Assembly: GCF_026130165.1 (NCBI RefSeq)
Contig: NZ_JAIHOM010000053.1
Location: 1-34,683 of the forward strand
Direction: 5' to 3'
DNA: 34,683 nt
Origin: Spirulina subsalsa FACHB-351
Lineage (GTDB): Bacteria > Cyanobacteriota > Cyanobacteriia > Cyanobacteriales > Spirulinaceae
In this document: in pieces, positions 15,521-25,772 of the stretch
Position numbering within the stretch: position 1 is the stretch's first letter
Layout: each line of letters starts with the position of its first letter
Program-made: the position numbers and the translations under genes
Notes under the pieces: generated by a model
Databases searched by the model: none
Told to the model about the DNA's origin: nothing
What the model saw: only the letters and a program-made list of their open reading frames with translations

Positions 15521-18500
15521 TCATTCTGGCAGGGAGTCGGGGAGTGCGCCCTGCATTTTCTCTAGCCACTCGATGAGGTTTTCTAGTTGTTTTTGGGGTT
15601 TGAGGACTCCTAAACCGCGCACGGTGACTTTTTTGGGGGAGAAGACGAAACGGGAACGGAGGTGTTGGGGGAGGTTTTCCTGCAACAGTCGCCAAGCGGG
15701 TTCTTCCATGGGGGTTTCGAGGACAATGTGCTGATTGCCGTCGGGTTTAATGCGGGAGAAACCGAGGGATTTCGCTAATTGTTTGAGGTGTACTATTTTA
15801 ATCAATTGTAAGGCCGGGGAGGGGATTTCTCCGTAGCGATCGCGCCAATCCTCCAGCAAACAGTCTAATTCCCGTTTAGAATGGGCGGTAGCCACAGCCC
15901 GATAGGCGGCCATTTTCTGTTCTAAGTCGGGGATATAATCGCCGGGGATAAAGGCCGTCAGTTTCAAGTCAACATTGGTTTCCTCGACGGTGGGAATGGC
16001 TTGACCTTGAATTTCCCGAATGGCTTCCTGTAGCATTTCCATATACAGGTCAAACCCAATGGTTGTCATTTGTCCTGACTGTTCAGCCCCTAGGATATTC
16101 CCCACCCCGCGAATTTCCATATCTCGACTGGCCAATTCATAACCAGAGCCTAATTGGGTAAACTCTTGTAGGGCGCGCAACCGTTCTAAGGCAGCTTCGG
16201 ACAGACTACCCTTTTGAGGATACAACAGCCAAGCATGGGCTTGAATCCCCGCTCGTCCTACCCGGCCCCGCAGTTGGTACAGTTGGGCGAGACCAAACCG
16301 TTGGGAATCTTCCACAATAATGGTATTCACCCGGGGAATATCGAGGCCGGACTCAATAATGGTGGTACAAACTAATAAATCTGCGTCTCCGTTGCTAAAG
16401 GTCAGCATGGTGGACTCTAATTCGGCCTCGGAACATTGACCATGGGCGATCGCAATCCGAATTCCGGGTAACATTTCTTGTAGTTGGGCCGCTACCCCCT
16501 CAATCCCTTCTACCCGAGGCACAACATAGAACACCTGTCCCCCCCGATCTAATTCATTACGGATGGCCGTGCGAATCACTTCAGAATTGTAGGGGGAGAG
16601 ATGGGTTTTAATGGGGCGACGGGAGGGGGGAGGAGTCGTAATCAGGCTCATTTCCCGAATACCAGACATGGCCATATAGAGAGTGCGGGGGATAGGTGTA
16701 GCGCTGAGGGTTAATACATCAACTTGGGTTTTTAGGGCTTTAATTTTCTCCTTTTGATTCACCCCAAAACGCTGTTCTTCATCAATCACTAATAGCCCTA
16801 AATCCTTAAATTTTACCGACTTACTCAAGAGTTGATGAGTGCCTACCACAATATCTAATTCTCCCGTTTCCAAGCGTTTCAAAATCTCTCGCCGTTCGGA
16901 AGCAGTGCGAAACCGATTTAATAACCCCACCTGAACAGGATAGGGCGCGAATCGTTCTTTGAGAGTATGATAATGTTGTTGAGTTAAAATCGTAGTTGGG
17001 GCGAGAAAAGCCACCTGTTTATGAGCCGTCGTCACCACTTTAAAAATGGCTCTCACCGCGACTTCTGTTTTCCCAAACCCCACATCTCCACAAACCAACC
17101 GATCCATCGGACGATCTTGTTCTAAATCCTGTTTTACATCCTGTACCGCTTTGAGTTGGTCGGGAGTCGCTTGGTAGGGGAAAGAATCCTCTAGTTCCTG
17201 TTGCCAGGGGGTATCTGGGGGATAAGCAAAACCCGTTTGTTTAGATCGTTTGGCATATAAAGCCAACAAATCTACCGCCAGCTTTTTAACCAGTTTGCGG
17301 ATTTTATCTTTATTCTTTTTCCAAACTTTGCCCGTCATTTTATCTAAATCAGGGCGCGCTTTTCCCGCAGGTTGGAAGCGGGACAAACTATCAAAACTAT
17401 CCGCCGGAACTCTTAAAATTCCGTCAGCATATTGCAGGGCTAAATATTCCCGATCTCCCAACCGTTCTAACTTTAAAAATTTACCGATGCCGTGGCTTTT
17501 ATGGATCACATAGTCCCCCGGACTAAGCTTGTTGGGATCTACCTTTTTGGAGGCAGCGCGGCGACGTTTACGGATATAGGTGGGACTCGCTAAAGTATGT
17601 TGTCCAAAAAATTCCCGGTCTGTGACCACTACGACCCGAAAGGTCGGAAGAATAAAGCCCTCTAGTTCTGCTAAACCGGAATATTTCAAAGCCACGGCAG
17701 TTTTTTGAATAACTAACCGTTCAATGGCGGGATAATCCCGAATATTGGGGACAAACTGCGCCGGACAATCGTGTTCTTGTAAAAGAGAAACGGAGCGAGA
17801 GGGTTGAGCGGAAATGAGCCAGGTGGCGTATTCTTTCAGGTTCATTCCATGGTATATATCCCGTTTGCCCCGTAGAATTTCCGCGAGTTTCGCGAATTGA
17901 TGGGGACTGGTGGGTAGGGGACGGCTGGATAAATTAATGCTAGGAAAAGGGACTTGGGGATTGTCTTCAATCAGAGTCGATAATTGTAGGGATTGATATT
18001 GGTCTTGAATCCGTTGGAGGGAGTCGGTGAAGGGGTGATGAAGTTTGACGAAAGGCAGGGGGAATTGACCTTGGGTGATTTGCCATTGCTCCTGGGCGTG
18101 TTCCACCCAGCGATCGCACCGTAAACGACACTGTTCCACCTCATCGAGCGCAATCAAGGTTTCTGGGGCTAAATAGTCCAACAGGGAGGCCGGATGCTCA
18201 AAGGCCAAACCTAAAAAGCGCCGCATCCCCTCGGGATAATTTCCCCCTTGGAATTGCTCTAACTCTTCGGGGGAGAAGAGTTCCTCGGGATGGGGGAGAG
18301 ATTGGGCGATCGCACCGGAAAAACTCGTCGGGGTGAGCATTAACTCCGGAATGGCATCTAAGGAGCGTTGAGTAGAGGGGTCAAACTCCCGCAGCGTCTC
18401 AATTTCATCCCCCAACCATTCCAACCGCACAGGCAATTCTGCCGAAACCGGGAAAATATCCACCAAATCCCCCCGACGGCTCCATTGTCCCTCCGTCTCC

Positions 18501-19009
18501 ACCAAACCCACCCGTTCATAACCCAGTTTCGCCAGTTGACGATCTAGTAATTTACTCCCAAATACATTCCCCACCCGCAAAGACAGGCAATAGTCCCGAT
18601 AGACCTCTGGGGGGGGTAAATGGGGCTGTAGGGCCCGTTCTGTGGTGATAATGGCCAGGTTCTGGCGGGGTTCTCCAGTCAGGTGAGAGAGAACCTGCAT
18701 CTGGCCCCAGATCATTTCCGATTCCGGGTCAAAGGGATCATAGGGGGATGCTTCTGAAGTGGGGTAAAAGTCCACCGTATCCCAGCCCATCATTTCCATT
18801 TGGGCTGTCCAGCGCCCAGCTTCTTCTAAGGAGGCACAAATCACTAACAGATTGCGCCCCAAACGACGGGCTAAGGTAGAAGCGACCACCCCTTTCGGCA
18901 GTCGAGGAACACCTGTGAACTGAAGGTGTTGTCTATCCTGGAGTTTAGCGATCAGTTCTTGGGTAAGCGGCGATCGCATTAAGTGGCGAATTAGGGAGGA
19001 GAACGGCAT
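15521..19009 (-). CDS. mfd: Transcription-repair coupling factor (Mfd)
   Basis: The 1162-residue protein displaces RNA polymerase stalled at DNA damage and recruits UvrA. The N-terminal third is the UvrB-like part (including [22 protein letters not shown] and [12 protein letters not shown]). A RID/CarD-like RNA polymerase-binding domain begins near 495 ([17 protein letters not shown]). The translocase follows: [11 protein letters not shown] (Walker A, near 643), DEEQRFGV (near 741), [12 protein letters not shown], and [18 protein letters not shown] in the second RecA lobe. The C-terminal TRCF domain contains [21 protein letters not shown]. All domains are present at normal length. The start ATG 19009 begins [10 protein letters not shown]. 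Confidence 0.97.
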   Translation of the reverse strand: MPFSSLIRHLMRSPLTQELIAKLQDRQHLQFTGVPRLPKGVVASTLARRLGRNLLVICASLEEAGRWTAQMEMMGWDTVDFYPTSEASPYDPFDPESEMIWGQMQVLSHLTGEPRQNLAIITTERALQPHLPPPEVYRDYCLSLRVGNVFGSKLLDRQLAKLGYERVGLVETEGQWSRRGDLVDIFPVSAELPVRLEWLGDEIETLREFDPSTQRSLDAIPELMLTPTSFSGAIAQSLPHPEELFSPEELEQFQGGNYPEGMRRFLGLAFEHPASLLDYLAPETLIALDEVEQCRLRCDRWVEHAQEQWQITQGQFPLPFVKLHHPFTDSLQRIQDQYQSLQLSTLIEDNPQVPFPSINLSSRPLPTSPHQFAKLAEILRGKRDIYHGMNLKEYATWLISAQPSRSVSLLQEHDCPAQFVPNIRDYPAIERLVIQKTAVALKYSGLAELEGFILPTFRVVVVTDREFFGQHTLASPTYIRKRRRAASKKVDPNKLSPGDYVIHKSHGIGKFLKLERLGDREYLALQYADGILRVPADSFDSLSRFQPAGKARPDLDKMTGKVWKKNKDKIRKLVKKLAVDLLALYAKRSKQTGFAYPPDTPWQQELEDSFPYQATPDQLKAVQDVKQDLEQDRPMDRLVCGDVGFGKTEVAVRAIFKVVTTAHKQVAFLAPTTILTQQHYHTLKERFAPYPVQVGLLNRFRTASERREILKRLETGELDIVVGTHQLLSKSVKFKDLGLLVIDEEQRFGVNQKEKIKALKTQVDVLTLSATPIPRTLYMAMSGIREMSLITTPPPSRRPIKTHLSPYNSEVIRTAIRNELDRGGQVFYVVPRVEGIEGVAAQLQEMLPGIRIAIAHGQCSEAELESTMLTFSNGDADLLVCTTIIESGLDIPRVNTIIVEDSQRFGLAQLYQLRGRVGRAGIQAHAWLLYPQKGSLSEAALERLRALQEFTQLGSGYELASRDMEIRGVGNILGAEQSGQMTTIGFDLYMEMLQEAIREIQGQAIPTVEETNVDLKLTAFIPGDYIPDLEQKMAAYRAVATAHSKRELDCLLEDWRDRYGEIPSPALQLIKIVHLKQLAKSLGFSRIKPDGNQHIVLETPMEEPAWRLLQENLPQHLRSRFVFSPKKVTVRGLGVLKPQKQLENLIEWLEKMQGALPDSLPE

Positions 19010-19085
19010 TCTTCGTCAATCATGAGTTACTTCCGCAATTCTTCAATGTAGCATTAGGCGACAACAGATTCAGAGGATTGCGGCG

Positions 19086-19373
19086 CTAGGAGCATTGATC
19101 AAGAATCAAGGATTCCACCCGTGACAATAGAATAACTGGCCCGCTCTAGAGCGTAAAACCCTGTTGGGCTTCTTGTCCTGAAAGTGTCGTGAAGAATACC
19201 CCCAAACAGGTTGATCTCAGGATTGGGCAGCTAGGAGAATGAATCAAGAATCATTGATGCACCCGTGACAATAGAATAACTGGCCCGCTCTAGAGCGTAA
19301 AACCCTGTTGGGCTTCTTATGCTGAAAGTGTAGTGAAGAATACCCCCAAACAGGTTGATATGATGCACGTCCT
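19086..19373 (+). repeat. Two tandem copies of a 144-bp leader module upstream of plsC
   Basis: A nearly identical 99-bp core (19117-19215 and 19261-19359, offset exactly 144) is repeated, with only a few mismatches around 19177-19189 versus the second copy. The flanking part from CTAGGAG onward is similar too. Each copy has GTGACAATAGAATAACTGGC and a perfect 12-bp palindrome, CGCTCTAGAGCG (19142-19153 and 19286-19297). The repeat also covers the first codons of the longest plsC frame, GTG AAG AAT ACC CCC. In copy 1 that frame ends after 18 codons. It looks like a duplicated regulatory leader. Confidence 0.85.
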
Positions 19374-20127
19374 CACTCCTCTCCCCGTCCCCTTCCCCCA
19401 TCCACGGACTAAAACCGCCGTTTCCCATTCTCGGGTTTCGCCTTGGTTATCTCGGCTGGCTTATACCTTGGGTCAATCCCTCGTGTTACCCGCCCACTTC
19501 GACCAAATCCACATCACCGGACAAGAAAACCTACCCCGCACCGGTCCGGTTTTACTAGCACCGACTCATCGCTCTCGCTGGGATGCCATTATGGTGGCCT
19601 ATGCTACAGGTCGCCCCGTCACCGGGCGGAATATGCGCTTTATGGTGTCCATTAACGAGATGAAGGGACTCCAAGGCTGGCTCATTAGCCGTTTAGGAGG
19701 GTTTCCGGTCAATCCCCTCCAGTTACGTCTCGAAACCATTCAGCACAGTGTCGAGTTACTCTGTGAACAGGAAATGCTGGTGATTTTCCCCGAAGGCAAT
19801 ATTTTCCGTCAACGCCATGTAGAACCCCTGAAACGAGGGGTGGCGACTATTGCCCTACAAGCTCAGTCTAAACTGACCGCACAAGCTCCAGAGGTTCAAG
19901 TGATCCCCATAGATATTTCCTATTCTGACTTATCCGCTCCACGGGGCTGTCAGGTTAAAATCGCGATTGGTCAACCCTTGAACACCCTGGATTATCAAAA
20001 ATACAGCCCGAAACAAGCCTCTCGTCAACTCACAGCCGACTTACAACAGGCCCTAGAAGAATTAGCCACTCCCAAAACCTTGAAGGGCGATCGCCTTTCG
20101 GAACCAGAACCGATCCTAGTGGCATGA
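19360..20127 (+). CDS. 1-acyl-sn-glycerol-3-phosphate acyltransferase-like protein (LPLAT/PlsC family)
   Basis: The catalytic HX4D motif is HRSRWD, within LLAPTHRSRWDAIM. The acceptor-binding block is FPEGNIFRQRHVEPLKRGVA, with EGN in place of the common EGT. It should acylate a lysophosphatidate or another acyl acceptor at the membrane during glycerolipid synthesis. The segment WLSRLAYTLGQSLVLPAHFDQIHITG precedes the domain, and no true transmembrane helix is evident. The length, about 255 residues, fits the family. Start choice: ATG 19360 or 19363 is preferred. GTG 19333 would extend the protein by nine residues but lies inside the duplicated leader. Cyanobacteria have several paralogues, so the exact substrate is unsure. 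Confidence 0.87.
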   Translation: MMHVLTPLPVPFPHPRTKTAVSHSRVSPWLSRLAYTLGQSLVLPAHFDQIHITGQENLPRTGPVLLAPTHRSRWDAIMVAYATGRPVTGRNMRFMVSINEMKGLQGWLISRLGGFPVNPLQLRLETIQHSVELLCEQEMLVIFPEGNIFRQRHVEPLKRGVATIALQAQSKLTAQAPEVQVIPIDISYSDLSAPRGCQVKIAIGQPLNTLDYQKYSPKQASRQLTADLQQALEELATPKTLKGDRLSEPEPILVA

Positions 20128-20308
20128 AATCCCGGTTTGAGCAGGGGGATCAACCACCACAACACCAGATATCACCCTGAGCGAAGCTTTCCCTAGGAAA
20201 CAGACAATCTGTACAGTAGAATAAGGGGCAGGAGTTAGGAATCCTCGTGATGAATAACCCTATCCTTAAATTTAACCCCGAAAAACACCCTAATTACCCA
20301 GAGTTGAG

Positions 20309-21271
20309 ATGCGCATACTAGCCCTTGTCCCTGGCGGAATTGGCGATCAGATTCTCTTTTTCCCGACCCTAGCGACACTGAAGCAAACCTACCCCCAAGC
20401 CCAGATCGACGTACTGGTAGAACCTCGGTCTAAAGGGGCCTACCGAGTCTGTCCCTCCGTGAGTGATGTATTAGTCTTTGACTATAAAGATCGTAATGGC
20501 TTGGCTGATTATCTCAATTTGTTAGGGATGATCCGCGATCGCGAATATGATATAGCCCTCACCCTCGGACAGCGTTGGGCCGTTGGTCTACTGCTATGGT
20601 TAAACGGCATTACCACCCGAGTGGGCTATGAGTCGCCAAAGTCTTGTTTACTCACCGCTACTGTCCCCCTCAAAACCGAACAGTATGCCGCCGAAATGTA
20701 CCATGATCTCCTGCTGGGTCTAGGCATTCAAACCCCTTGCCCCACCCCCACTATTACCGTTCCCAAGTCAGATATTGACTGGGCCGAAGCCACACAAGAC
20801 CGTATGGGCATCCGGGATACAGGCTACATTCTCATTCATGGCGGATCGAGTCAACTCGCTGTCACCAAAGGCATTGATAAAATCTACCCGCCCCAAAATT
20901 GGTCAGCCATTATTGCCGATCTCCAAACCAAACAGCCCGATGTTCCCATTGTGGTGATCAAAGGCCCGGAAGATAGTGCCTTGGTGGGTGAACTCCTAGC
21001 CAAAGCCCCCAACTTAAAAGTCGTCTCTCCCCCCGATATTGGTAAGCTAGCCGCCTTTATTGCTGGGGCGAACTTAATGCTCTGTACAGACAGCGCCCCC
21101 ATGCACTTGGCGATCGCCGTTGGAACCTATACTATCGCCCTCTTTGGCCCCACTGATGCCAAGAAATTAGTTCCCCCCAACAGCGAAACCTGTATTCCCA
21201 TCCAATCCCCCTCCAAGGCGATTGGTGATATTGCTCCTGTCACCGTACTCGAACAAATTTGGCGTGGCTAA
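20309..21271 (+). CDS. Glycosyltransferase family 9 (heptosyltransferase-like)
   Basis: The GT-B fold of ADP-heptose:LPS heptosyltransferases is recognisable. The N-terminal strand and glycine turn are MRILALVPGGIGDQILFFPTLATLK, and VLVEPRSKGAYRVCPSV follows. The C-terminal donor-site region has ILIHGGSSQLA, then PIVVIKGPEDSALVGELL and the family hallmark CTDSAPMHLAIAVGTYTIALFGPTD, where the D-S/T-G-P-H pattern is D-S-A-P-M-H. It should transfer a heptose or related sugar to an envelope polysaccharide at the inner face of the inner membrane. The 3' end overlaps gmhB by 8 bp, so transfer and donor synthesis are probably co-made. Acceptor and sugar identity are inference. Confidence 0.9.
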   Translation: MRILALVPGGIGDQILFFPTLATLKQTYPQAQIDVLVEPRSKGAYRVCPSVSDVLVFDYKDRNGLADYLNLLGMIRDREYDIALTLGQRWAVGLLLWLNGITTRVGYESPKSCLLTATVPLKTEQYAAEMYHDLLLGLGIQTPCPTPTITVPKSDIDWAEATQDRMGIRDTGYILIHGGSSQLAVTKGIDKIYPPQNWSAIIADLQTKQPDVPIVVIKGPEDSALVGELLAKAPNLKVVSPPDIGKLAAFIAGANLMLCTDSAPMHLAIAVGTYTIALFGPTDAKKLVPPNSETCIPIQSPSKAIGDIAPVTVLEQIWRG

Positions 21272-21842
21272 AACCGCAGTATTCCTAGATCGTGACGGCG
21301 TTCTCAACGTCGAAAAAGGCTATATCCATCACGTCGAGGACTTAGTTCTCATCCCCGGCATCGCCCAATCTGTGCGCCGTCTCAATGACCGGGGATTCTT
21401 TTGTTGTATGGTATCCAATCAAGCCGGCCCCGCCCGGGGATACTACCCCCTCTCCCACGTTGAAGCCCTACACCAGCGTCTCGTTGACCTCCTCGCCCAA
21501 GAAGCCGGAGCTAAACTAGATGCTTTGTACTATTGCCCCTATCTTAGTCCGCCAGCCGGAGGGAAAAACCCAGAATTCACCCGTTGGAGTACCTGGCGCA
21601 AGCCCAACACCGGAATGTTAGTCGCGGCGGCTTGGGAACATGATCTTGACATTAAGCACAGTTTTATGGTAGGGGATAAAGCCACCGACGTAGACCTAGC
21701 CCGCAATTGTGGAGCTAAAGGGATTTTAGTTCAAACAGGTTACGGGAAAGAGGTATTAGAAGGCAGCTATCAACACCATGCTAAACCCGATTACATTGCC
21801 GAAGACTTAAATCACGCCGTTGATTGGATTTTAGAACATTGA
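21264..21842 (+). CDS. gmhB: D-glycero-D-manno-heptose 1,7-bisphosphate 7-phosphatase-like HAD hydrolase (GmhB)
   Basis: The HAD motif I is FLDRDGVLN (Asp at about 9 and 11). A Lys follows in WRKPNTGM, and motif III is GDKATDVDLA. The family dephosphorylates heptose bisphosphate on the way to ADP- or GDP-heptose, which suits the preceding heptosyltransferase. The zinc loop of E. coli GmhB (CPH ... CDC) appears as CPY ... STW, so three of four ligands are lost. The GTG start at 21264 overlaps the upstream stop by 8 bp and gives the usual MAKTAVFLDRDG beginning; the open frame runs further upstream only by chance. Histidinol-phosphatase-type HAD enzymes are the main alternative. Confidence 0.88.
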   Translation: MAKTAVFLDRDGVLNVEKGYIHHVEDLVLIPGIAQSVRRLNDRGFFCCMVSNQAGPARGYYPLSHVEALHQRLVDLLAQEAGAKLDALYYCPYLSPPAGGKNPEFTRWSTWRKPNTGMLVAAAWEHDLDIKHSFMVGDKATDVDLARNCGAKGILVQTGYGKEVLEGSYQHHAKPDYIAEDLNHAVDWILEH

Positions 21843-21909
21843 CTACTCCCACCGTTAACATTCGTGTAACGGGGGTCTTCACCCCGACATTCAAAATAAA
21901 AAGGGAAAG

Positions 21910-21946
21910 AAACCCGGTTTCAAGCTTGAGGTCAGAAACCGGGTTT
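21910..21946. terminator. Bidirectional hairpin between gmhB and the flotillin gene
   Basis: AAACCCGGTTTC (21910-21921) pairs perfectly over 12 bp with GAAACCGGGTTT (21935-21946), with a 13-base loop. T-rich tails lie on both sides. It sits between two convergent genes and probably ends both transcripts. Hairpins with this AACCCGG core are common repeats in cyanobacteria. Confidence 0.75.
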
Positions 21947-22027
21947 TCAACAGGGGTTAAAGGCACTCCTAAAAGAATGAAGGCCTAGCTGGGGTTAGTC
22001 TCAACTCCAAAATCAAGTTAATCTCGA

Positions 22028-24022
22028 TTAACCGACGGTAGATTCTGGTGGCTCAGGAGCAAGGGGGGGCTGGGTTTTGGGGGGAGAGGGGGCGGGAGGA
22101 TTCCCGTTTTCGTTGGGACTACTTAAAACCTGTTTGACTTGGCCTAAGAGATTCCCTAACTTCCCTTCATCTAACAGGGTGTTGACGAGGGACAAACCAC
22201 TGGTAGACAGCAGAAGTTTACTAATATCTCCCATGTTACCGTTGCCGTTGCCGTTGCTGTTGGGGAAGGCGAAAATCCGGGCATCCCCTAGGACTCCGGG
22301 CTGCGGGGCGAGGGCTTTGGCGAGTTCGGGTAAATGATCCGCCACGTCGGGGAAGAGGGCTTTAATCAATTCTGCGGTACGGTTCGCATCGCTGAGGGCG
22401 TTTTCAGCTTCAATCAGAGCGCGTTTCCCTTCGGCTTCTGCGATCGCCTTAAAGCGATTGGCCTCCGCTAATGTCCGAATAGACTCCGCTTCAAGTTCCG
22501 CCGCTTGCCGGGCAATTTCCGCTTGACGACGACGACGGAACACATCAATTTCCACCACATTCTGATCGGCGATTTGTTTCTTCTGGGCTTCTTTTTCCGC
22601 TTCAATCATAGACAGGCGACGTTCCCGTTCCGCCTGTTCCACCGCTTGGGCGGTACGCACCGCCGATTCTGCTTCGGCGCGTTCGGCATCGGCAAGGAAC
22701 CGTTCTTTTTCCTTGGTGGCAATGGCGATCGCCGTTTCCTGTTGCGCCACACTGGATTCCTGTTCCGCCATCGCGACCTCAATTTTCGCCCGTAAGCGAG
22801 AAGCATCTACGGCCTGTTGACGAGTAATTTCCGCCACCTCAGCCTCTTGTTTTTGAATCGCTTGGGCAACTTTTAGCTTTTTGTTCTGTTCTTCTAGAGC
22901 AATACTCGCTGAGATTTGGCTCTGTTGAATCGTCAGTTGTTTCTGGATTTCCTCCTCTTCCACCGCTTGATTTTGTAGGATTTTATTCCGCTCAATTTTC
23001 GCCAATTCTTGGTCTTTAGCCTCTTGAATTTCCCGCTCCCGTTGAGCTTTTAAAGCCTCTAGTTTCTGGTTTTGGGTTAAGCGCAAAGACTCGATTTCTT
23101 CATGTTGATTAATCTTGGCGGCTTCCTTATTTTTGGCAATGGTTAAAGACTTCCGCTCGGCATCCAGTTCCTGTTCTTCAATGGTGACACGAGTCGTTAA
23201 TTCTACTTCCCGTTTTTGTTGAATCGAACGCTGGATGGTTTCAGTTCTCAGCCGCACCCCTTGGGCATCAAAAAAGTTGTTTTCGTCGTAGGTATCGCTT
23301 TCCTCAATCTCGGAAATCGCGATGTTATTTAAGGTTAAGCCAACTTTCTTTAAGTCCTGTTGAATTAAGTTCAACACTTCATCCGCAAACCCTAACTTAT
23401 CTGAGTCAATTTCCGCTAAACTCTTCCGTTTAGCCGCCGCACGAATGGCATCATCTGCCCGTTTTTCCAGGGCCTCTTTAATATCAGCCTCAGAAATAAT
23501 TCCTTTTTTCGACAAACGAGCGGCCGCAATACTCACATCGTCTTCATCGGCATTAATACAAACATAAAAGGTTACGCGCATATTCGCCCGCAAATAATCC
23601 TGAGTCCGCACAGCAAGGGGACCGGTTCGTTCTACGTCAATATTAATCTCCCGTAAGGGAACCCGGGTGAGTTCATGGAAACCGGGTAAAACCACACAAC
23701 CACCGTTAATAATTACCTTTTTCTGTTTGGTAAATAAGCCCCCCGTACGAACAAAGGCCTCGTTATTGGGGGTAATATTGTAAACCAGTTTATAGGACCA
23801 TAGAGCGACCACTAACAGGACAAAAATAAATAGAACCGTGCCTGCTGGGACAAATAACCCCGTATTAAAATCGCTAGGGGTTTGGGCTTGTATCGGAGAG
23901 TTTGGTTGAGCTTGAGCCATAATAATTGGCTCGCTTTCTTGAACAGCAACTTGCTCGAAAATTTGATTATGTTCATCTTCGAGGGTAGGTAAAGATTGGA
24001 GTAAATTGAGCCAAAGTTTCAT
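22028..24022 (-). CDS. Flotillin-like SPFH/band 7 membrane protein (YqiK type)
   Basis: One transmembrane segment lies at about 57-76 (FVPAGTVLFIFVLLVVALWS), followed by the SPFH domain (about 80-275: NEAFVRTGGLF, DVERTGPLAVRTQDYLRANM). A very long, highly charged coiled coil follows (about 285-560, rich in Ala, Glu, Gln and Arg, with EAE repeats). The tail is low complexity: NGNGNGN, then a Pro-rich end. Flotillins oligomerise and organise membrane microdomains. The 664-residue length fits YqiK-like proteins. The first 55 residues are a hydrophilic extension; ATG 23920 (MAQAQPNSPIQ) is an alternative start, but 24022 lies 21 bp after the upstream partner gene and keeps operon spacing. Confidence 0.92.
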   Translation of the reverse strand: MKLWLNLLQSLPTLEDEHNQIFEQVAVQESEPIIMAQAQPNSPIQAQTPSDFNTGLFVPAGTVLFIFVLLVVALWSYKLVYNITPNNEAFVRTGGLFTKQKKVIINGGCVVLPGFHELTRVPLREINIDVERTGPLAVRTQDYLRANMRVTFYVCINADEDDVSIAAARLSKKGIISEADIKEALEKRADDAIRAAAKRKSLAEIDSDKLGFADEVLNLIQQDLKKVGLTLNNIAISEIEESDTYDENNFFDAQGVRLRTETIQRSIQQKREVELTTRVTIEEQELDAERKSLTIAKNKEAAKINQHEEIESLRLTQNQKLEALKAQREREIQEAKDQELAKIERNKILQNQAVEEEEIQKQLTIQQSQISASIALEEQNKKLKVAQAIQKQEAEVAEITRQQAVDASRLRAKIEVAMAEQESSVAQQETAIAIATKEKERFLADAERAEAESAVRTAQAVEQAERERRLSMIEAEKEAQKKQIADQNVVEIDVFRRRRQAEIARQAAELEAESIRTLAEANRFKAIAEAEGKRALIEAENALSDANRTAELIKALFPDVADHLPELAKALAPQPGVLGDARIFAFPNSNGNGNGNMGDISKLLLSTSGLSLVNTLLDEGKLGNLLGQVKQVLSSPNENGNPPAPSPPKTQPPLAPEPPESTVG

Positions 24023-24043
24023 AGAATTTATTGGTAAATTGGG

Positions 24044-24760
24044 TTAAGAATCTTGAATCTCTGGGTGATTAGCAAGCCAACGATCTTGATCGGAGCTATC
24101 TTTAGCAATCACTTGATAACTATGGGGACGACGATCCACGACAATTACTTTTTGTCCCCGTTGCGGTGCAAAGGTTGCCCAGTCGGGGAGGGTGGCGCTA
24201 ATGGTGACGAGGTTATGGTTGGGATCGGAAACATCGACTTGACCAATTTTGCCCTCTGTAAGGGGGGGGATGGTTTTAGAGGTGACGGTGCCAATACAAC
24301 CAATTAGGCGATCGCCACTGGCATCTTCTCCAAAGGGGGCAAACAGTAAACCAATGGGACGAGCAATCCAACTCCCCAGATAAAAACTGAAGATCAGGGA
24401 GGTGCTGAAAATCACCCCTCCCCAGCCCCAAAAGGTGACAGGAATCTCCCCGGTGATCGAACCCACCACGGTATTCACCACCCATCCTGTCACCCCCCAG
24501 AGGCTTAAATTCGTAGCCAGTAGCAAGATTAACGGGGCTTTCCCCACCCCTAACCAACCTAAAACTTGAGCGGCACTAAATTCCCCACTACTTTCTACAT
24601 CGGGGTCTGCATCGGCTTCTAGGATGCCATTGCCTGCATCAATATCCCCGTCTAAATCTAGCTCATCGTCTCCACCACCGGATGCAATGACAAAGAGAAA
24701 TAAGGCAATCCCAACGCCGAGGATAATCCAGTAAGGCAGGTGACTGAGACTGTATAGCAT
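24044..24760 (-). CDS. YqiJ/NfeD-like membrane protein, partner of the flotillin
   Basis: The 238-residue protein begins with a membrane helix (PYWIILGVGIALFLFVIASG). An acidic loop (DDELDLDGDIDAGNG) and two or three further membrane segments follow (APLILLLATNLSLWGVTGWVV; FWGWGGVIFSTSLIFSFYLGSW). A C-terminal soluble beta-rich domain (about 150-225: LIGCIGTVTSKTIPPLTEGKIGQVDV ... RGQKVIVVDRR) has the OB-fold look of NfeD and YqiJ proteins. Such proteins pair with flotillins in operons, as yqiJ-yqiK in E. coli. The gene lies just upstream of the flotillin, 21 bp away, so the two probably form a membrane-microdomain pair. Confidence 0.85.
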   Translation of the reverse strand: MLYSLSHLPYWIILGVGIALFLFVIASGGGDDELDLDGDIDAGNGILEADADPDVESSGEFSAAQVLGWLGVGKAPLILLLATNLSLWGVTGWVVNTVVGSITGEIPVTFWGWGGVIFSTSLIFSFYLGSWIARPIGLLFAPFGEDASGDRLIGCIGTVTSKTIPPLTEGKIGQVDVSDPNHNLVTISATLPDWATFAPQRGQKVIVVDRRPHSYQVIAKDSSDQDRWLANHPEIQDS

Positions 24761-25091
24761 AACTTAAGGGGGTGAAAACCAAGGTCTACCTCAACCAATG
24801 GGGAAACCTTCCCCCAGAGTAACGACTGTTCTTCACAACGTCAGGAAAGTGAAAACATTTTTAACGTTTCTGTTGATTAACCCTCGCTTTTGCTCTCTGG
24901 AGAATAACCAAAAAGAAGCGGGAAAGGATAATCCAATAACCTCTCCCACCACAGTAACTCTGACCAATCGAAGCAATACTATTTCATTATGACTAAGGCC
25001 TGTATATGTTCGGGGGGGTTAATGTATATTCTCGTCATGTCAATAAATTTTCCCCACCTCACTGCGATGAGATAGGGAAATCGATCGCTCA
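24761..25091. other. Intergenic region without recognisable gene
   Basis: No conserved frame was seen. A 64-codon frame at 24798 on the plus strand has low-complexity, unfamiliar sequence. A short hairpin, GGGGAA (24800-24805) with TTCCCC (24809-24814), precedes the flotillin operon. No clear promoter boxes were identified. Confidence 0.4.
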
Positions 25092-25772
25092 TTATTTTAG
25101 ATTTTCTACCATTTCTACCCCAAAGACATGAGCAAAAGCGCTAATAATTTTTGGGCGGACGGCTTCCACGGTCAGGGTGGGGATAAATTGGCTGAGACTG
25201 CCGACGGGTCGATCTGTAATGCCACAGGGGGTAATCCGCTCAAAACCCCGGAGGTCGGGACATACATTGAGGGCGAAACCGTGCATGGTCATCCAGCGCT
25301 TGACTTTAATCCCAATGGCGGCTACTTTGTAGCCTTCGACCCAGACTCCGGTTAAGCCCGGAATGCGATCGCCTTTCAGACCATAGTCCGCCAAAACGTG
25401 CAGAATCACGGCTTCGAGTTGCCGTAAATACCAGTGCAAATCGGGCTGATAGTGGCGTAAGTTTAGGATAGGATAGCCCACTAATTGACCCGGGCAATGA
25501 TAGGTCACTTCGCCGCCCCGTTCTGTGCGGTGCAGTTCGTAGGGAGCTTGTTGGGGATCAAATTTGACAAAGGCCAGATCGGAGCCGGTGCCTAGGGTGT
25601 AAACGGGAGGATGTTCTAATAGCAGCAGCAGATCCTCTAGACTGGGGTCTTGTAATCGTTGCTCTAGGTGGGATCTTTGTTCGGCTAAGGCGATCGCATA
25701 GGGAACGCAGCCATACTGTTTTACCACACAGCGTCGCGGCCTAGAACAGGGAACGAAGGAGCGGTCGATCAT
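25092..25772 (-). CDS. lipB: Octanoyl-[acyl-carrier-protein]:protein N-octanoyltransferase (LipB)
   Basis: LipB moves octanoate from acyl carrier protein to lipoyl domains, the first step of lipoate synthesis. The motifs are [53 protein letters not shown] (catalytic Lys, about 156) and the nucleophile Cys in PCGI (about 183). About 226 residues is the normal length. The frame is open for 37 further codons upstream, but that stretch is hydrophobic and unlike LipB, so ATG 25772 (MIDRSFVPC) is chosen; no clear Shine-Dalgarno is present. The lipoyl synthase gene lipA is not in the window. Confidence 0.95.
   Translation of the reverse strand: MIDRSFVPCSRPRRCVVKQYGCVPYAIALAEQRSHLEQRLQDPSLEDLLLLLEHPPVYTLGTGSDLAFVKFDPQQAPYELHRTERGGEVTYHCPGQLVGYPILNLRHYQPDLHWYLRQLEAVILHVLADYGLKGDRIPGLTGVWVEGYKVAAIGIKVKRWMTMHGFALNVCPDLRGFERITPCGITDRPVGSLSQFIPTLTVEAVRPKIISAFAHVFGVEMVENLK

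Noticed and set aside
19086-19373. CRISPR-like array
   Set aside because: There are only two copies, units are 144 bp, the repeated part is far too long, and no spacers or cas genes are present.
19231-19428. 65-codon minus-strand frame in the plsC leader
   Set aside because: It is antisense to the repeat and the plsC start and has no family resemblance.
24798-24992. 64-codon plus-strand frame upstream of the flotillin operon
   Set aside because: No recognisable motif, no Shine-Dalgarno, and low-complexity Thr/Asn-rich sequence.
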